Source of the DNA: Bacillota bacterium
Lineage (GTDB): Bacteria > Bacillota > Clostridia > Acetivibrionales > DSM-1351
Assembly: GCA_023433945.1 (NCBI GenBank)
Contig: JAEYTP010000023.1
Coordinates: forward strand, 1-56,776
Direction: 5' to 3'
DNA: 56,776 nt
Below the pieces are notes generated by a model. The model was not told the DNA's origin, ran no database searches, and was given only the letters and a program-made list of their open reading frames with translations. A program made the position numbers and the translations under genes. Below are positions 34,886-43,496 of this stretch, in pieces (the first letter of the stretch is position 1; each line of letters begins with the position of its first letter).

Positions 34886-36979
34886 ATGTCAAACAGTATT
34901 ACAGAAATTTTTGGAAGTAGTGTGTTCAATGATGCAAAAATGCGTGAACGTCTACCAAAGGCAACCTACAAGCTACTAAAGAAGACAATCGACGACGGAA
35001 CTGCACTGGATGAATCAGTTGCGGATGTTGTTGCAAGTGCCATGAAAGACTGGGCTCTCGAAAAAGGCGCAACTCACTTTACTCACTGGTTCCAGCCAAT
35101 GACTGGTATTACAGCTGAGAAACATGACGCTTTTATCTCACCAACAGCTGATGGTAAGGTAATCATGGAGTTTTCCGGCAAAGACCTTGTTAAAGGTGAG
35201 CCAGATGCATCTTCATTCCCATCAGGTGGCCTGAGAGCAACTTTTGAAGCAAGAGGCTATACAGCTTGGGATTGTACTTCACCAGCTTTTGTGAAAGACG
35301 GTACCCTGTATATTCCTACTGCATTCTGTTCCTATACCGGAGATATTCTCGACAAGAAGACTCCATTGCTCCGCTCAATGGAAGCTCTTAACAAGCAAGC
35401 TTTGAGAATATTGAAGGCTTTTGGAAACACTACTGCAACCAGAGTTACAACAACTGTTGGACCAGAGCAGGAGTACTTCCTTGTGGACAGAGAATTATGG
35501 TCAAAGAGAAAAGACCTAATTTTCGCTGGCAGAACTCTTTTTGGAGCTAAACCACCAAAGGGACAGGAACTCGAAGACCATTATTTTGGTAATATCAAGG
35601 AAAGAGTAGCTAACTACATGAAGGACCTTGATGAAGAACTATGGAAGCTAGGAATCTCGGCTAAAACCAAACATAACGAAGTTGCTCCAGCTCAACATGA
35701 GTTAGCACCAATATTCTCAACTACAAATATTGCTACCGATCATAACCAGATTACTATGGAAATGATGAAGAAGGTTGCTCAGAGACATGGCCTCACTTGC
35801 CTGTTGCATGAAAAGCCATTTGCTGGCGTAAACGGCTCCGGAAAACACAACAACTGGTCAATGTCCACAAATGATGGTCAGAACCTCTTAGAGCCAGGCC
35901 AGACACCACATGAAAATATACAGTTTCTTGTATTCCTCTGTGCTGTGATAAAGGCTGTTGATGATTACTCAGACTTACTCCGTCTCTCAGTTGCTAGTGC
36001 CGGAAATGATCACAGACTAGGTGCAAACGAAGCTCCGCCGGCTATCGTTTCAGTATTCCTTGGTGACCAACTCACTGATATACTTATGCAGCTTGAAAAT
36101 GGTAAGGCTAAGGGCAAGAGCTATAACTCAATCCTTGAAACAGGAGTTGCAAGCCTTCCTAAGCTTCCAAAGGATGCTACAGACCGTAACAGAACTTCAC
36201 CATTTGCATTTACAGGCAATAAGTTTGAGTTCAGAATGCTCGGTTCATCAGCATCAATTGCTGGTTGTAACTTTGTGCTAAACACTATTGTTGCAGAAAT
36301 TTTGCAAAAGTTTGCTGATAAACTAGAAGCAGCTTCTGACTTTACAAATGCTGTTGGTGCTTTACTTGCTGAAACAGTTAGAGACCACAAGAAAATAATA
36401 TTCAATGGAAACAACTACTCAGAGGAATGGGTTTCTGAAGCTGAAAGCAGAGGACTTCCAAACCTTAAGTCAACAGTAGAGTGTATCCCAACATTTATCA
36501 AGGATAAGAATGTTGCAGTATTTGTTAAGCATGGAATACTCAGCAAGTCAGAAATTGAATCAAGATATGAAATACTTCTTGAAAACTATATCAAAGTTAT
36601 CAATATTGAAGCATTGACCATGATTTCAATGGCAAAAACTGAAATTATGCCTTCAGCATTTAAATATAGCAAGGAACTCTCTGATACAATTAATGCTGTT
36701 AAAGAAACTGGCATGTCAGTAGAGGTTTCTGCTCAATCATCTGTTTTAAAAGAGCTTTCACCTGTTCTTAGCTCATTTGCTTCAAACATACAGGCTCTTA
36801 AAAAGGCAGTTGAAAAGGCTAGCTCTGAATCAGGCCTATTAAAAGAAGCAGAAGCATTCCATAAGTTAGTTGTACCGGCAATGGAAGCTTTACGTGCAGA
36901 TGGTGATAAACTAGAAGCTATTATTCCAAAGGATATTTACCCATTCCCAACGTATGCCGAATTGCTGTTTAATATCTAA
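34886..36979 (+). CDS. glnN: Glutamine synthetase type III
   Basis: This 697-residue protein is within the GSIII length range (about 700-730). Family segments are FTHWFQPMTGITAEKHD, FPSGGLRATFEARGYTAWD, GPEQEYFLVD, HNEVAPAQHELAPIF, HEKPFAGVNGSGKHNNWSM (ATP and glutamate site) and LRLSVASAGNDHRLGANEAPPAI. It makes glutamine like GSI but has a different fold arrangement. The codon use is strongly biased, so expression is probably high. It is single in its unit, with an attenuated leader and a terminator. With glnA at 22973 the organism has two unrelated glutamine synthetases. Confidence 0.95.
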   Translation: MSNSITEIFGSSVFNDAKMRERLPKATYKLLKKTIDDGTALDESVADVVASAMKDWALEKGATHFTHWFQPMTGITAEKHDAFISPTADGKVIMEFSGKDLVKGEPDASSFPSGGLRATFEARGYTAWDCTSPAFVKDGTLYIPTAFCSYTGDILDKKTPLLRSMEALNKQALRILKAFGNTTATRVTTTVGPEQEYFLVDRELWSKRKDLIFAGRTLFGAKPPKGQELEDHYFGNIKERVANYMKDLDEELWKLGISAKTKHNEVAPAQHELAPIFSTTNIATDHNQITMEMMKKVAQRHGLTCLLHEKPFAGVNGSGKHNNWSMSTNDGQNLLEPGQTPHENIQFLVFLCAVIKAVDDYSDLLRLSVASAGNDHRLGANEAPPAIVSVFLGDQLTDILMQLENGKAKGKSYNSILETGVASLPKLPKDATDRNRTSPFAFTGNKFEFRMLGSSASIAGCNFVLNTIVAEILQKFADKLEAASDFTNAVGALLAETVRDHKKIIFNGNNYSEEWVSEAESRGLPNLKSTVECIPTFIKDKNVAVFVKHGILSKSEIESRYEILLENYIKVINIEALTMISMAKTEIMPSAFKYSKELSDTINAVKETGMSVEVSAQSSVLKELSPVLSSFASNIQALKKAVEKASSESGLLKEAEAFHKLVVPAMEALRADGDKLEAIIPKDIYPFPTYAELLFNI

Positions 36980-36993
36980 ACTTGTAACTTTTT

Positions 36994-37046
36994 GGCGGGG
37001 ACAAAGGTGTTTCTACACAATATTCTTTGTTCTCGCCTCTTTTTAT
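36994..37046 (+). terminator. Terminator between glnN and the chemoreceptor-like gene
   Basis: A 13-bp stem, GGCGGGGACAAAG with CTTTGTTCTCGCC (one G-U pair), is followed by TCTTTTTATTTT. It most simply ends the glnN transcript. It ends about 35 bp before the next start codon, so partial read-through is possible. Confidence 0.85.
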
Positions 37047-37072
37047 TTTGCTTTGCAAAGGAGTTAGTCTAA

Positions 37073-38599
37073 ATGAATAAGAATATAATTATCCCTTCAA
37101 TAATAATTTTTCTAATTTCTTCAGTATTGATGGTATTTAAGGTGGCAAACTCTGCAGTAAATATCTCTATTAATTTTTTAGCAATTTTTCTTTGCACTGT
37201 TTTTATTTTATTGACTGACAAGAAAAAATACGATAAAAGAACTGAAAAAACTCGTAAGCTAAAAAATGACCTCAAGAGGCTTAATTTTGAAGTTCAAGTT
37301 ACTTCAAGCCAGATTTCATCAGTATCTGAAAATATAGCAGTCACACTAGATGAAAACAATGTATTTGCTACACATGTATACGATGAAGTTGAAGAAATGG
37401 CAATTAGTACTCAAGAAGTTACCAATGGAATAATTCAGGTCTTGGCACAAGTTAAATACATAATGGACCTACTAAACAATGCGGATGCTATTACCAAGGA
37501 AATGCTTGTTAAAAGCGGTATTTCAAAGGAATCTGTACAACTGAGTCTAGAAGAGATTATGCAAATAGTCCATATAATAGAAGGTATACATGAGTCCTCA
37601 GAGCGTACTCTTCAGTATATGGAAAAACTTAAGTTGACTTCAGGTGAAATAATTCACATACTTGAAACAGTAAGTAATGTATCAAAACAGACTCAATTAT
37701 TAGCATTAAATGCAACTATTGAGTCTGCACGTGCCGGAGAGCATGGTAAAGGCTTTGCGGTTGTTGCAGGTGAAATTCGCAAACTAGCTGAAGATACTTC
37801 AAGCTCAGTTAAGGACATTAATTCATTAATAAATGCTATTCAGGAAGAAGTAGTCAGTGTCGATGGTGTTATCAGAGAAAATGCTCAAAGAGTTCAAAAG
37901 GCGACTGCTGTAACCAAGAATATAGAATCAAATCTAGGTACTATAGATAGTTCTTTTAATGATGTTTGTGAAATGATTAGTAAAATTGGTATTCTATCAA
38001 AGGAAGAAGTACAAATCGCTCAAAATGTTGGGTCAGAGATAGAAGCTGTGGAGCAAGTAATAGCCAGCACAGCACAAAGTGTTGAGGGTGTACGTATTTC
38101 AGTTCATCAGCAAAAGCATAAGATGGAACAAATAGCATCCATGGGTTCTAGACTGAATGAAGCTTCCACAAATCTTGCAGATTTGTTCTTCAGTGAAGCT
38201 GATAGCCTTGAAACTATAGGGAACAATGCCTCAGAGATGTCAACTGAATGTTTCAAAATCATAAAGAATGAAATATGTACTAATGATAAAATTCTCAGAG
38301 CAACTGACACTGATGCTCACAGAGAAGTGTTAACTGCCATTATTGAGAAATATAATTTTATTGAAGCCGCTTGGACTAATGACAGAAAAGGCCGCTTTAT
38401 CTGCTCCATTCCAGAGGCTGGTATAGCAAATGCTAATGTAAGAGAATGGTTCAAAAGAAGTATTATGGGCGAAGACTTTGTATCACAAATATACATATCC
38501 GCTATCACAAGGAATCCTTGTATCACCGTCTCTTCACCTATTAAGGATAAAAATGGCCAGATAATAGGAGTAGTGGGAGTGGATATTAAGCTTGCATAG
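37073..38599 (+). CDS. Methyl-accepting chemotaxis-like protein with C-terminal Cache-like domain
   Basis: This is 508 residues. Two hydrophobic helices (about 5-25 and 31-47) are separated only by a short loop, followed by a coiled-coil MCP signalling domain with the conserved hairpin tip QTQLLALNATIESARAGEHGKGFAVVAGEIRKLAEDT. A C-terminal segment (about 425-508: AAWTNDRKGRFICSIP, ending ISSPIKDKNGQIIGVVGVDI-like) resembles a Cache/PAS sensor. Cache domains normally sit outside the membrane before the first helix. Here the sensor follows the signalling domain and should be cytoplasmic. It lies downstream of glnN, so a link to nitrogen status is possible but unproven. Confidence 0.85.
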   Translation: MNKNIIIPSIIIFLISSVLMVFKVANSAVNISINFLAIFLCTVFILLTDKKKYDKRTEKTRKLKNDLKRLNFEVQVTSSQISSVSENIAVTLDENNVFATHVYDEVEEMAISTQEVTNGIIQVLAQVKYIMDLLNNADAITKEMLVKSGISKESVQLSLEEIMQIVHIIEGIHESSERTLQYMEKLKLTSGEIIHILETVSNVSKQTQLLALNATIESARAGEHGKGFAVVAGEIRKLAEDTSSSVKDINSLINAIQEEVVSVDGVIRENAQRVQKATAVTKNIESNLGTIDSSFNDVCEMISKIGILSKEEVQIAQNVGSEIEAVEQVIASTAQSVEGVRISVHQQKHKMEQIASMGSRLNEASTNLADLFFSEADSLETIGNNASEMSTECFKIIKNEICTNDKILRATDTDAHREVLTAIIEKYNFIEAAWTNDRKGRFICSIPEAGIANANVREWFKRSIMGEDFVSQIYISAITRNPCITVSSPIKDKNGQIIGVVGVDIKLA

Positions 38600-38668
38600 T
38601 ATTATTGGAGCTAATATAGTTATAAGGTTTGCATAGAAGTTATAGGAGAAAATACAGACATTAGGAGG

Positions 38669-38702
38669 CATTAGGCTGACATAGACATTAGGCTGACATA
38701 GA
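38669..38702. repeat. Tandem 17-bp direct repeat (two exact copies)
   Basis: CATTAGGCTGACATAGA occurs twice head to tail at 38669-38685 and 38686-38702, with a partial third copy just before it. It lies in the 317-bp gap between the chemoreceptor-like gene and asnB, which otherwise holds the asnB leader. Confidence 0.85.
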
Positions 38703-38826
38703 CACAAGATAAACTTATAAGTAGGTATTTAAACAAGTTAATGATTTACATGATATAAAATACCTACACATAGGCTAGCGGTACTTGCACATATCCTTTC
38801 TAAAATACATATACTAAAATGAAGTT

Positions 38827-38868
38827 AAGGACAATGACGTCATCCAAAGCAGATGTTATTGTCCTTTT
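38827..38868 (+). promoter_or_regulatory. Leader hairpin of asnB
   Basis: AAGGACAAT and ATTGTCCTT form a perfect 9-bp stem, extended inward by AC/GT and TC/GA, followed by TTTTAA. The 5' arm contains CAATGACG, close to the CAAWGGCG box of the other nitrogen-gene leaders. The T run is short, so terminator strength is uncertain. Confidence 0.6.
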
Positions 38869-38915
38869 AAGTGGGAATATTTGTCCCATTAATAATTTCA
38901 ATTGGAGGTATGAAT

Positions 38916-40085
38916 ATGTGCTCAATTCTAGGTTTAGCAAATTTTAATGACACTGTAAGCCTTCCTCAGAATATTGTTGAGGATATGGGAAAAAAGTTAG
39001 GACACAGAGGACCAGATCAACATGGTTTTTATAGAGATAGCTACGTATGCTTTCAACACAACAGACTTGCAGTTATTGATGTTGAACACGGTCTGCAGCC
39101 TATGACTGCTCGCTTTGAAGGAAAGAGTTATACTATAGTCTATAATGGAGAAATATATAATGCAAACGAACTCAGGAGTGAACTAGAACAGCTAGGTGTA
39201 AGCTTTTCAACACATTGTGATACTGAAGTTGTGCTTTATTCGTACATAATTTGGGGTATGAATTGCTCTGAAAAATTAAATGGTATATATGCATTCGCCG
39301 TTTACGATGAAGCTTCCAGAAGTATTTATCTCTCTCGCGACAGAATGGGAGTTAAACCTTACTTCTATACTATGGTAGATGGTACGCTTATTTTTGCGTC
39401 TGAAGTAAAAGCAATACTTGCTCATCCGAGAGTTTCAGCAGAATTGTCAAAGGAAGGCATTTGGCAGCTTTTGTACTTATCACCTATGCGCCCATCTAAC
39501 AATGCCATTTTTAAAAATATATACGAAATTTCACCTGGTTACCACGGGATTTTTAATCGAAATGGGCTAAGGTTAACTCCATATTGGAATCTTTGTGCTT
39601 ATGAATTGGAAGATAGTGAGGCACAAATAATAGAAAAAACAAAATACTACCTAACTGATGCTATCGAGAGACAACTTGTTTCTGATGTTCCTTTATGTAC
39701 TTTTTTATCAGGAGGATTAGATTCTTCCGTCGTAACAGCTGCAGCTAAAGCAGATAAAAAAAACGGTGGAAAACTATGTACATATTCGTTTGAATACGAA
39801 GGTAATAAAAAGCATTTTACTGCAACCTCCTTTCAGCCCGAAAGCGACGATGAGTATGCTGTCTGGCTGGCAGATTATTTAGGTACCGACCACACTGTAC
39901 TAACTGTATCCCAGCAGGAGATTTCAGACCTCCTTGTGGATGCCATGAAATTCAGAGATTACCCAGGTATGGCTGATGTCGACTCCTCACTATTGTATTA
40001 CTGCAAACAAGTTAAAAAAAGGCACACAGTAGGTCTGTCAGGAGAGTGCGCATACATAGTGGAGAAAAATGTGTCCTTTCTCTAA
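38916..40085 (+). pseudogene. asnB: Asparagine synthetase, N-terminal part (interrupted by the 16-kb element)
   Basis: The ATG at 38916 follows TTGGAGG and gives MCSILGLANF, so Cys becomes the N-terminal nucleophile of the class II amidotransferase domain (HRGPDQHG, NGEIYNANELR). The synthetase domain then begins, with the ATP-pyrophosphate loop FLSGGLDSSVV. Genuine AsnB sequence stops after 378 residues at SGEC (40038-40049). The frame then reads 11 element-encoded residues (AYIVEKNVSFL) and stops at 40083-40085. The remaining coding sequence resumes in the same frame at 56277. As it stands the product lacks about the last third of the synthetase domain and should not make asparagine. The N-terminal glutaminase half could still fold. 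Confidence 0.95.
40015..40075. other. attL: left junction of the element with asnB
   Basis: AsnB codons run up to and through the core TCAGGAGAGTGC (40038-40049, encoding SGEC in frame). The element arm follows at once (40049-40071). The arm is the inverted counterpart of the arm at 56251-56273. Confidence 0.9.
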
Positions 40086-40152
40086 ATACTGCTTCGATAC
40101 TTTGTAAAAATACGGTTCAATACTTTCCCTAAATACTACTTCGATATTATAT
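40082..40152. repeat. Degenerate tandem repeat, about 24-bp unit, 3 copies, at the left element end
   Basis: Units resemble CTAAATACTGCTTCGATACTT; the first and third are closest and the middle one is more diverged. They lie just inside the element, after the chimeric stop of the truncated asnB. Confidence 0.7.
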
Positions 40153-40196
40153 CGATATAACAGAAGATAATGAATTATAGAGTAGACAAAAATTAA

Positions 40197-40239
40197 GAGG
40201 CTGACGCACTATGTTTCTTTTTTAAGTGCGACAAGCCTC
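40197..40239 (-). terminator. Terminator of cysK
   Basis: On the minus strand GAGGCT..CGCACT pairs with AGTGCG..AGCCTC in a two-part stem, followed by TTAATTTTTG. It also shields the element from transcription entering through asnB. Confidence 0.8.
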
Positions 40240-40362
40240 ATAACTTATATTTATACGGTAAGCATGATAGCTTATATTCATACGGTAACCCCACAACTTA
40301 TTATTCCAGCGGTAAGCACAATAACTAATAGTCCTGCGGCCCCATAACTTATTATTCCTGCT
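40236..40362. repeat. Degenerate tandem repeat, about 27-bp unit, 5 copies, abutting cysK
   Basis: Units follow the pattern CATAACTTATTATTCCTGCGGTAAGC, with variable middle bases. The last unit runs into the cysK stop codon. A minus-strand frame through the repeat gives a repetitive nonsense peptide and is rejected as a gene. Confidence 0.75.
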
Positions 40363-41287
40363 GGAAAAGAGCTGTTGACAAATAGCGTTCCCCAGTATCG
40401 GGTAGCACAACAACTATTGTCTTTCCTTTGTTTTCGGGTCTTTTTGCAATCTCTGTAGCAGCAAAGGCAGCTGCACCAGATGATATACCTACTAACAGGC
40501 CTTCAAGCTTAGATAGTTGCCTTGATGCATCAAACGCTTCTTCGTTTTTAACCTTGAAGATCTCATCAACAATATTAATATTGAATATGTCAGGAATAAA
40601 ACCAGGCCCTATTCCCTGAATTTTATGTGGGCCTTTTACTCCACCTGATAAAACAGGTGAGTCAAAAGGTTCTACTGCAATAACCTTAACATTTGGATTT
40701 TTGGCCTTGAGTGCCTCGCCTGCCCCTGTAATAGTTCCACCAGTTCCCACTCCACCAACTAAGATATCAATCTTACCATCAGTGTCTCTCCAGATTTCCT
40801 CTGCTGTAGTTTTTCTATGAATCTCTGGATTTGCTGGATTCTTAAACTGCTGTGGTATAAATGAGTTGGGTGTTTGAGCTGCTATCTCTTCTGCTTTTTT
40901 AATAGCACCCGGCATTCCCTCTGCTCCGGGAGTTAATACCAATTCTGCTCCTAATGCCTTTAGTAGGTTTCTTCTCTCAACACTAAAGGTTTCTGGCAAA
41001 GTAATAATAAGTTTATAGCCTTTAGCAGCTGCTACGAATGCAAGACCAATACCGGTATTACCACTTGTAGGCTCTATAATAACAGTATCTCTATTTATTA
41101 ATCCCTTATCTTCTGCATCCTTTATCATAGCGTACGCAATTCTATCCTTTACACTACCCAATGGATTAAAGTATTCCAGCTTAGCTAAAATTTTGGCGTC
41201 GAGACTATTTTTTGTGTTATAGTTTGTAAGCTCAAGTAATGGAGTATTTCCAATCAACTCAGTCAAACTTTTAAAAATTCTTGCCAT
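40352..41287 (-). CDS. cysK: Cysteine synthase (O-acetylserine sulfhydrylase)
   Basis: This is a 311-residue PLP enzyme of the CysK type. The PLP lysine is in NPLGSVKDRIAYAM, the phosphate-binding loop is VEPTSGNTGIGLA, and GVGTGGTITGAGEALK is also present. It makes cysteine from O-acetylserine and sulfide. In Bacillus-type systems CysK also partners the Rrf2 repressor CymR as its sensor, and here an Rrf2 gene is divergently encoded 200 bp away. A consensus promoter and a candidate operator lie upstream. Confidence 0.94.
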   Translation of the reverse strand: MARIFKSLTELIGNTPLLELTNYNTKNSLDAKILAKLEYFNPLGSVKDRIAYAMIKDAEDKGLINRDTVIIEPTSGNTGIGLAFVAAAKGYKLIITLPETFSVERRNLLKALGAELVLTPGAEGMPGAIKKAEEIAAQTPNSFIPQQFKNPANPEIHRKTTAEEIWRDTDGKIDILVGGVGTGGTITGAGEALKAKNPNVKVIAVEPFDSPVLSGGVKGPHKIQGIGPGFIPDIFNINIVDEIFKVKNEEAFDASRQLSKLEGLLVGISSGAAAFAATEIAKRPENKGKTIVVVLPDTGERYLSTALFQQE

Positions 41288-41323
41288 AAAAAGTACCCCC
41301 TTATAAATTAATATAATTCCGAT

Positions 41324-41369
41324 TTGTATACTATGATTTAATTATAATCTTGATATATTTACTTGTCAA
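41324..41369 (-). promoter_or_regulatory. cysK promoter with candidate Rrf2 operator
   Basis: Read leftward: TTGACA (41369-41364), 17-bp spacer, TATAAT (41346-41341), a near-ideal promoter. TTGTATACTATGATTTA (41324-41340) directly abuts the -10 box and resembles the boxes at the nifB-like promoter. CTTGTCAATAGAAAAT (from 41363) is identical over 16 bp to the sequence around the -35 of the nifB-like promoter. Confidence 0.8.
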
Positions 41370-41413
41370 TAGAAAATAATATATTTCATATCGATTTAAT
41401 ATGTTATTATGTA

Positions 41414-41442
41414 TTGACTTATTTCAGACGTTTATATACAAT
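41414..41442 (+). promoter_or_regulatory. Promoter of the Rrf2 regulator gene
   Basis: TTGACT (41414-41419), 17-bp spacer, TACAAT (41437-41442). TTTACTATGT at 41464-41473, in the leader just before the ribosome binding site, matches the core of the candidate operator and would allow autoregulation. Confidence 0.75.
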
Positions 41443-41487
41443 ATAAGTACATTAACATACCAATTTACTATGTAATGGAGGAAGCCT

Positions 41488-41934
41488 ATGAGAATCTCTT
41501 CAAAAGGCAGATATGGATTGTCTGCTATGATATGTATAGCAAATACGGCAAATACGGATGAACTTATAACTGTTAATTGTGTATCAGAAAAACTAGGTAT
41601 TTCAAAGATATATCTTGAGCAAGTATTTTCACTCCTTAAGCGTGCTAAGTTAGTTATTTCGATAAAGGGTGCTCAAGGAGGGTACCAGTTGGCAAGGAAA
41701 CCTGAAAACATAAGCTGTTATGATATTTTGCATGCTCTTGAGCAAAGTCTATTCGAGCATACAGACAGCTCAGTCGATGAAAAAGCTCCCGATATTGAAA
41801 AGGTATTGAAGGATTGCGTCTGGACGCATTTAGATAACGTTATTATCAATGAATTAAAAGATATAACATTAAAGTCCTTAGTCGAAAAGGTTGATAGCAG
41901 TAAACTAAATAGTAATCTGATGTATTATATATGA
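41488..41934 (+). CDS. Rrf2-family transcriptional regulator (CymR-like)
   Basis: This 148-residue winged-helix regulator starts MRISSKGRYGLSAMICIAN, the standard Rrf2 opening. The DNA-reading region is VSEKLGISKIYLEQVFSLLKRAKLV, followed by the wing SIKGAQGGYQLARKPENI. The three-cysteine Fe-S motif of IscR is absent, which favours a CymR-type cysteine repressor. CymR controls sulfur-uptake genes in Firmicutes together with CysK, and the adjacent divergent cysK supports that role. It is the only plus-strand gene of the element cargo and probably its master regulator. Confidence 0.88.
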   Translation: MRISSKGRYGLSAMICIANTANTDELITVNCVSEKLGISKIYLEQVFSLLKRAKLVISIKGAQGGYQLARKPENISCYDILHALEQSLFEHTDSSVDEKAPDIEKVLKDCVWTHLDNVIINELKDITLKSLVEKVDSSKLNSNLMYYI

Positions 41935-41954
41935 TAACTAGTTTTCTTTATAAT

Positions 41955-42190
41955 ATTGAACCAAGCTAATTTAGTTTCGTTGATTATATTAATCTAGTTT
42001 AGTTTTCTTGATTATATTAATATCACGCTACTTTGGTTTTCTTTATTATATTAATATCAAGCTACTTTAGTTTTCTTGATTGTATTATATCAAGCTAATT
42101 TGGTTTTCTTTATTATATTAATATCTAGCTAATTTAGTTTTATTTATTATATTATATCTAGCTAATTTAGTTTTATTAAAATATTATACC
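41955..42190. repeat. Degenerate tandem repeat, about 34-bp unit, 7 copies
   Basis: Units resemble AGCTAATTTAGTTTTCTTTA followed by TTATATTAATATCA. They fill almost the whole 328-bp gap between the Rrf2 gene and the converging transsulfuration gene. The units differ from each other by a few substitutions and short length changes. Confidence 0.85.
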
Positions 42191-42193
42191 AAG

Positions 42194-42252
42194 AAAAAAT
42201 CAGTTTCTCTAAATTACTTATGCATTTAGCAAAGAAGAGAAACTGATTTTTT
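42194..42252. terminator. Bidirectional terminator between rrf2 and the transsulfuration gene
   Basis: A perfect 17-bp stem (AAAAAATCAGTTTCTCT with AGAGAAACTGATTTTTT) has T or A runs at both ends and a loop of about 25 nt. Confidence 0.9.
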
Positions 42253-42262
42253 ATACTCAAAA

Positions 42263-43387
42263 CTATATGTAATTGAGCGCATTTTCTAAGTCATTTATTA
42301 AATCTTCTGCGTTTTCGATGCCAACAGACAATCTTAGTAGTCTATCATTAATTCCTACCCTTTCTCTTATTTCTTCAGGTATGGAAGCATGGGTCTGTAT
42401 CATTGGATACGTTATGAGGCTCTCGACACCGCCCAGGCTTTCTGCAAACAAAATTATTTTGATATTCTCTAATAAAGAAGCTACCCTGTCTGCACTGTCC
42501 ACCTCAAATGCAATCATCGCTCCATAACCGCTTGCCTGCTGCTTGATCAAACTGTGGCCTTCATGCTCTGGAAGTCCCGGATAATAAACTTTTTTGACCA
42601 CTTCACACTGTTTAAGCCACTGTGCAAGTTTAAATGCATTTTGCTGCTGCCTATCCAGTCTCACTGCAAGTGTCTTAATTCCTCTTAGTAAAAGCCAACT
42701 ATCAAATGGAGATAAAACAGCACCTTCGGATTTTTGAATAAATTGCAATCTCTCACAAACCACATCACTATTAGTCACAACAAACCCTGCCAAAGTGTCA
42801 TTGTGACCGCCAAGGTATTTAGTTCCACTGTGAATAACTATATCTGCCCCCAAAGTAAGAGGCTTCTGATAGTATGGCGTCAGAAAAGTATTGTCAACTA
42901 TAGTATGTATATTCTTAGATTGAGCCAACTGAGAAATGCCCTTAATATCACTAATCTTCATTGTCGGATTTGTGGGCGTTTCAATAAAAATGGCTTTTGT
43001 ATTGGGTCTGATTAATTCTTCAACTAGGCTAATATAACTGGTATCTGCGTATGAAAATTCAATCCCATACTTGCGGTATACTTCTTCAAATATCCTATAT
43101 GTGCCCCCATAAATATCATCAGAAACTATCAGGTGATCCCCGGGTGAGTACATTGATAATATCGCAGATATTGCTGCCATTCCACTTGAAAAAGCAAAGC
43201 CGTAACGGGCCTGCTCGAGGTTTGCTATTGTTTTTTCTAATTCTTCTCGCGTAGGGTTTTGAAGCCTTGAATAGTCATAGCCTGTGGATTTCCCTAAGCC
43301 TGGATGTGAAAAAGTTGCTGATTGATAGATTGGAAAGCTTATAGCACCCGTATGTTCTTCAAAATAACGGTTGCCATGTACCGCCAA
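42263..43387 (-). CDS. Cys/Met-metabolism PLP enzyme (cystathionine gamma-synthase / O-acetylhomoserine-type)
   Basis: This is about 374 residues of the transsulfuration family. The PLP lysine is in VIHSGTKYLGGHNDTLAGFVV, with YDYSRLQNPTREELE, IFIETPTNPTMKISDI and SLGGVESLITYPMIQTHAS. It is 40-45 percent similar by eye to the neighbour at 43703. It could be MetB, MetC or MetI-like and the exact reaction cannot be assigned. The start is odd. The frame has no ATG or GTG; a TTG at 43387 is used, which drops the usual ETL-type N-terminus although in-frame codons for LLNFET lie just upstream. A good ribosome binding site (AAGGGAG) and ATG are present but in another frame, hinting at a small indel. 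Confidence 0.85.
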   Translation of the reverse strand: MAVHGNRYFEEHTGAISFPIYQSATFSHPGLGKSTGYDYSRLQNPTREELEKTIANLEQARYGFAFSSGMAAISAILSMYSPGDHLIVSDDIYGGTYRIFEEVYRKYGIEFSYADTSYISLVEELIRPNTKAIFIETPTNPTMKISDIKGISQLAQSKNIHTIVDNTFLTPYYQKPLTLGADIVIHSGTKYLGGHNDTLAGFVVTNSDVVCERLQFIQKSEGAVLSPFDSWLLLRGIKTLAVRLDRQQQNAFKLAQWLKQCEVVKKVYYPGLPEHEGHSLIKQQASGYGAMIAFEVDSADRVASLLENIKIILFAESLGGVESLITYPMIQTHASIPEEIRERVGINDRLLRLSVGIENAEDLINDLENALNYI

Positions 43388-43467
43388 GGTCTCAAAATTT
43401 AATAGTTTAACATCCCCAAAAAGATCACTCCCTTATTATCATTACTATTCTTATAGGATTTATACAG

Positions 43468-43496
43468 ATACTACTATGAAAATACCTGCCTGTCAA
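43468..43496 (-). promoter_or_regulatory. Promoter of the 42263-43387 gene
   Basis: Read leftward: TTGACA (43496-43491), 17-bp spacer, TAGTAT (43473-43468). ACTACTATGAAAATA spans the -10 side (43470-43484) and loosely matches the candidate operator core (ACTATG). Confidence 0.65.

Noticed and set aside
40222..40413. Minus-strand frame encoding a repetitive Tyr/Asn-rich peptide
   Set aside because: It is created by the 27-bp tandem repeat after cysK, overlaps the cysK end in another frame, and has no ribosome binding site.
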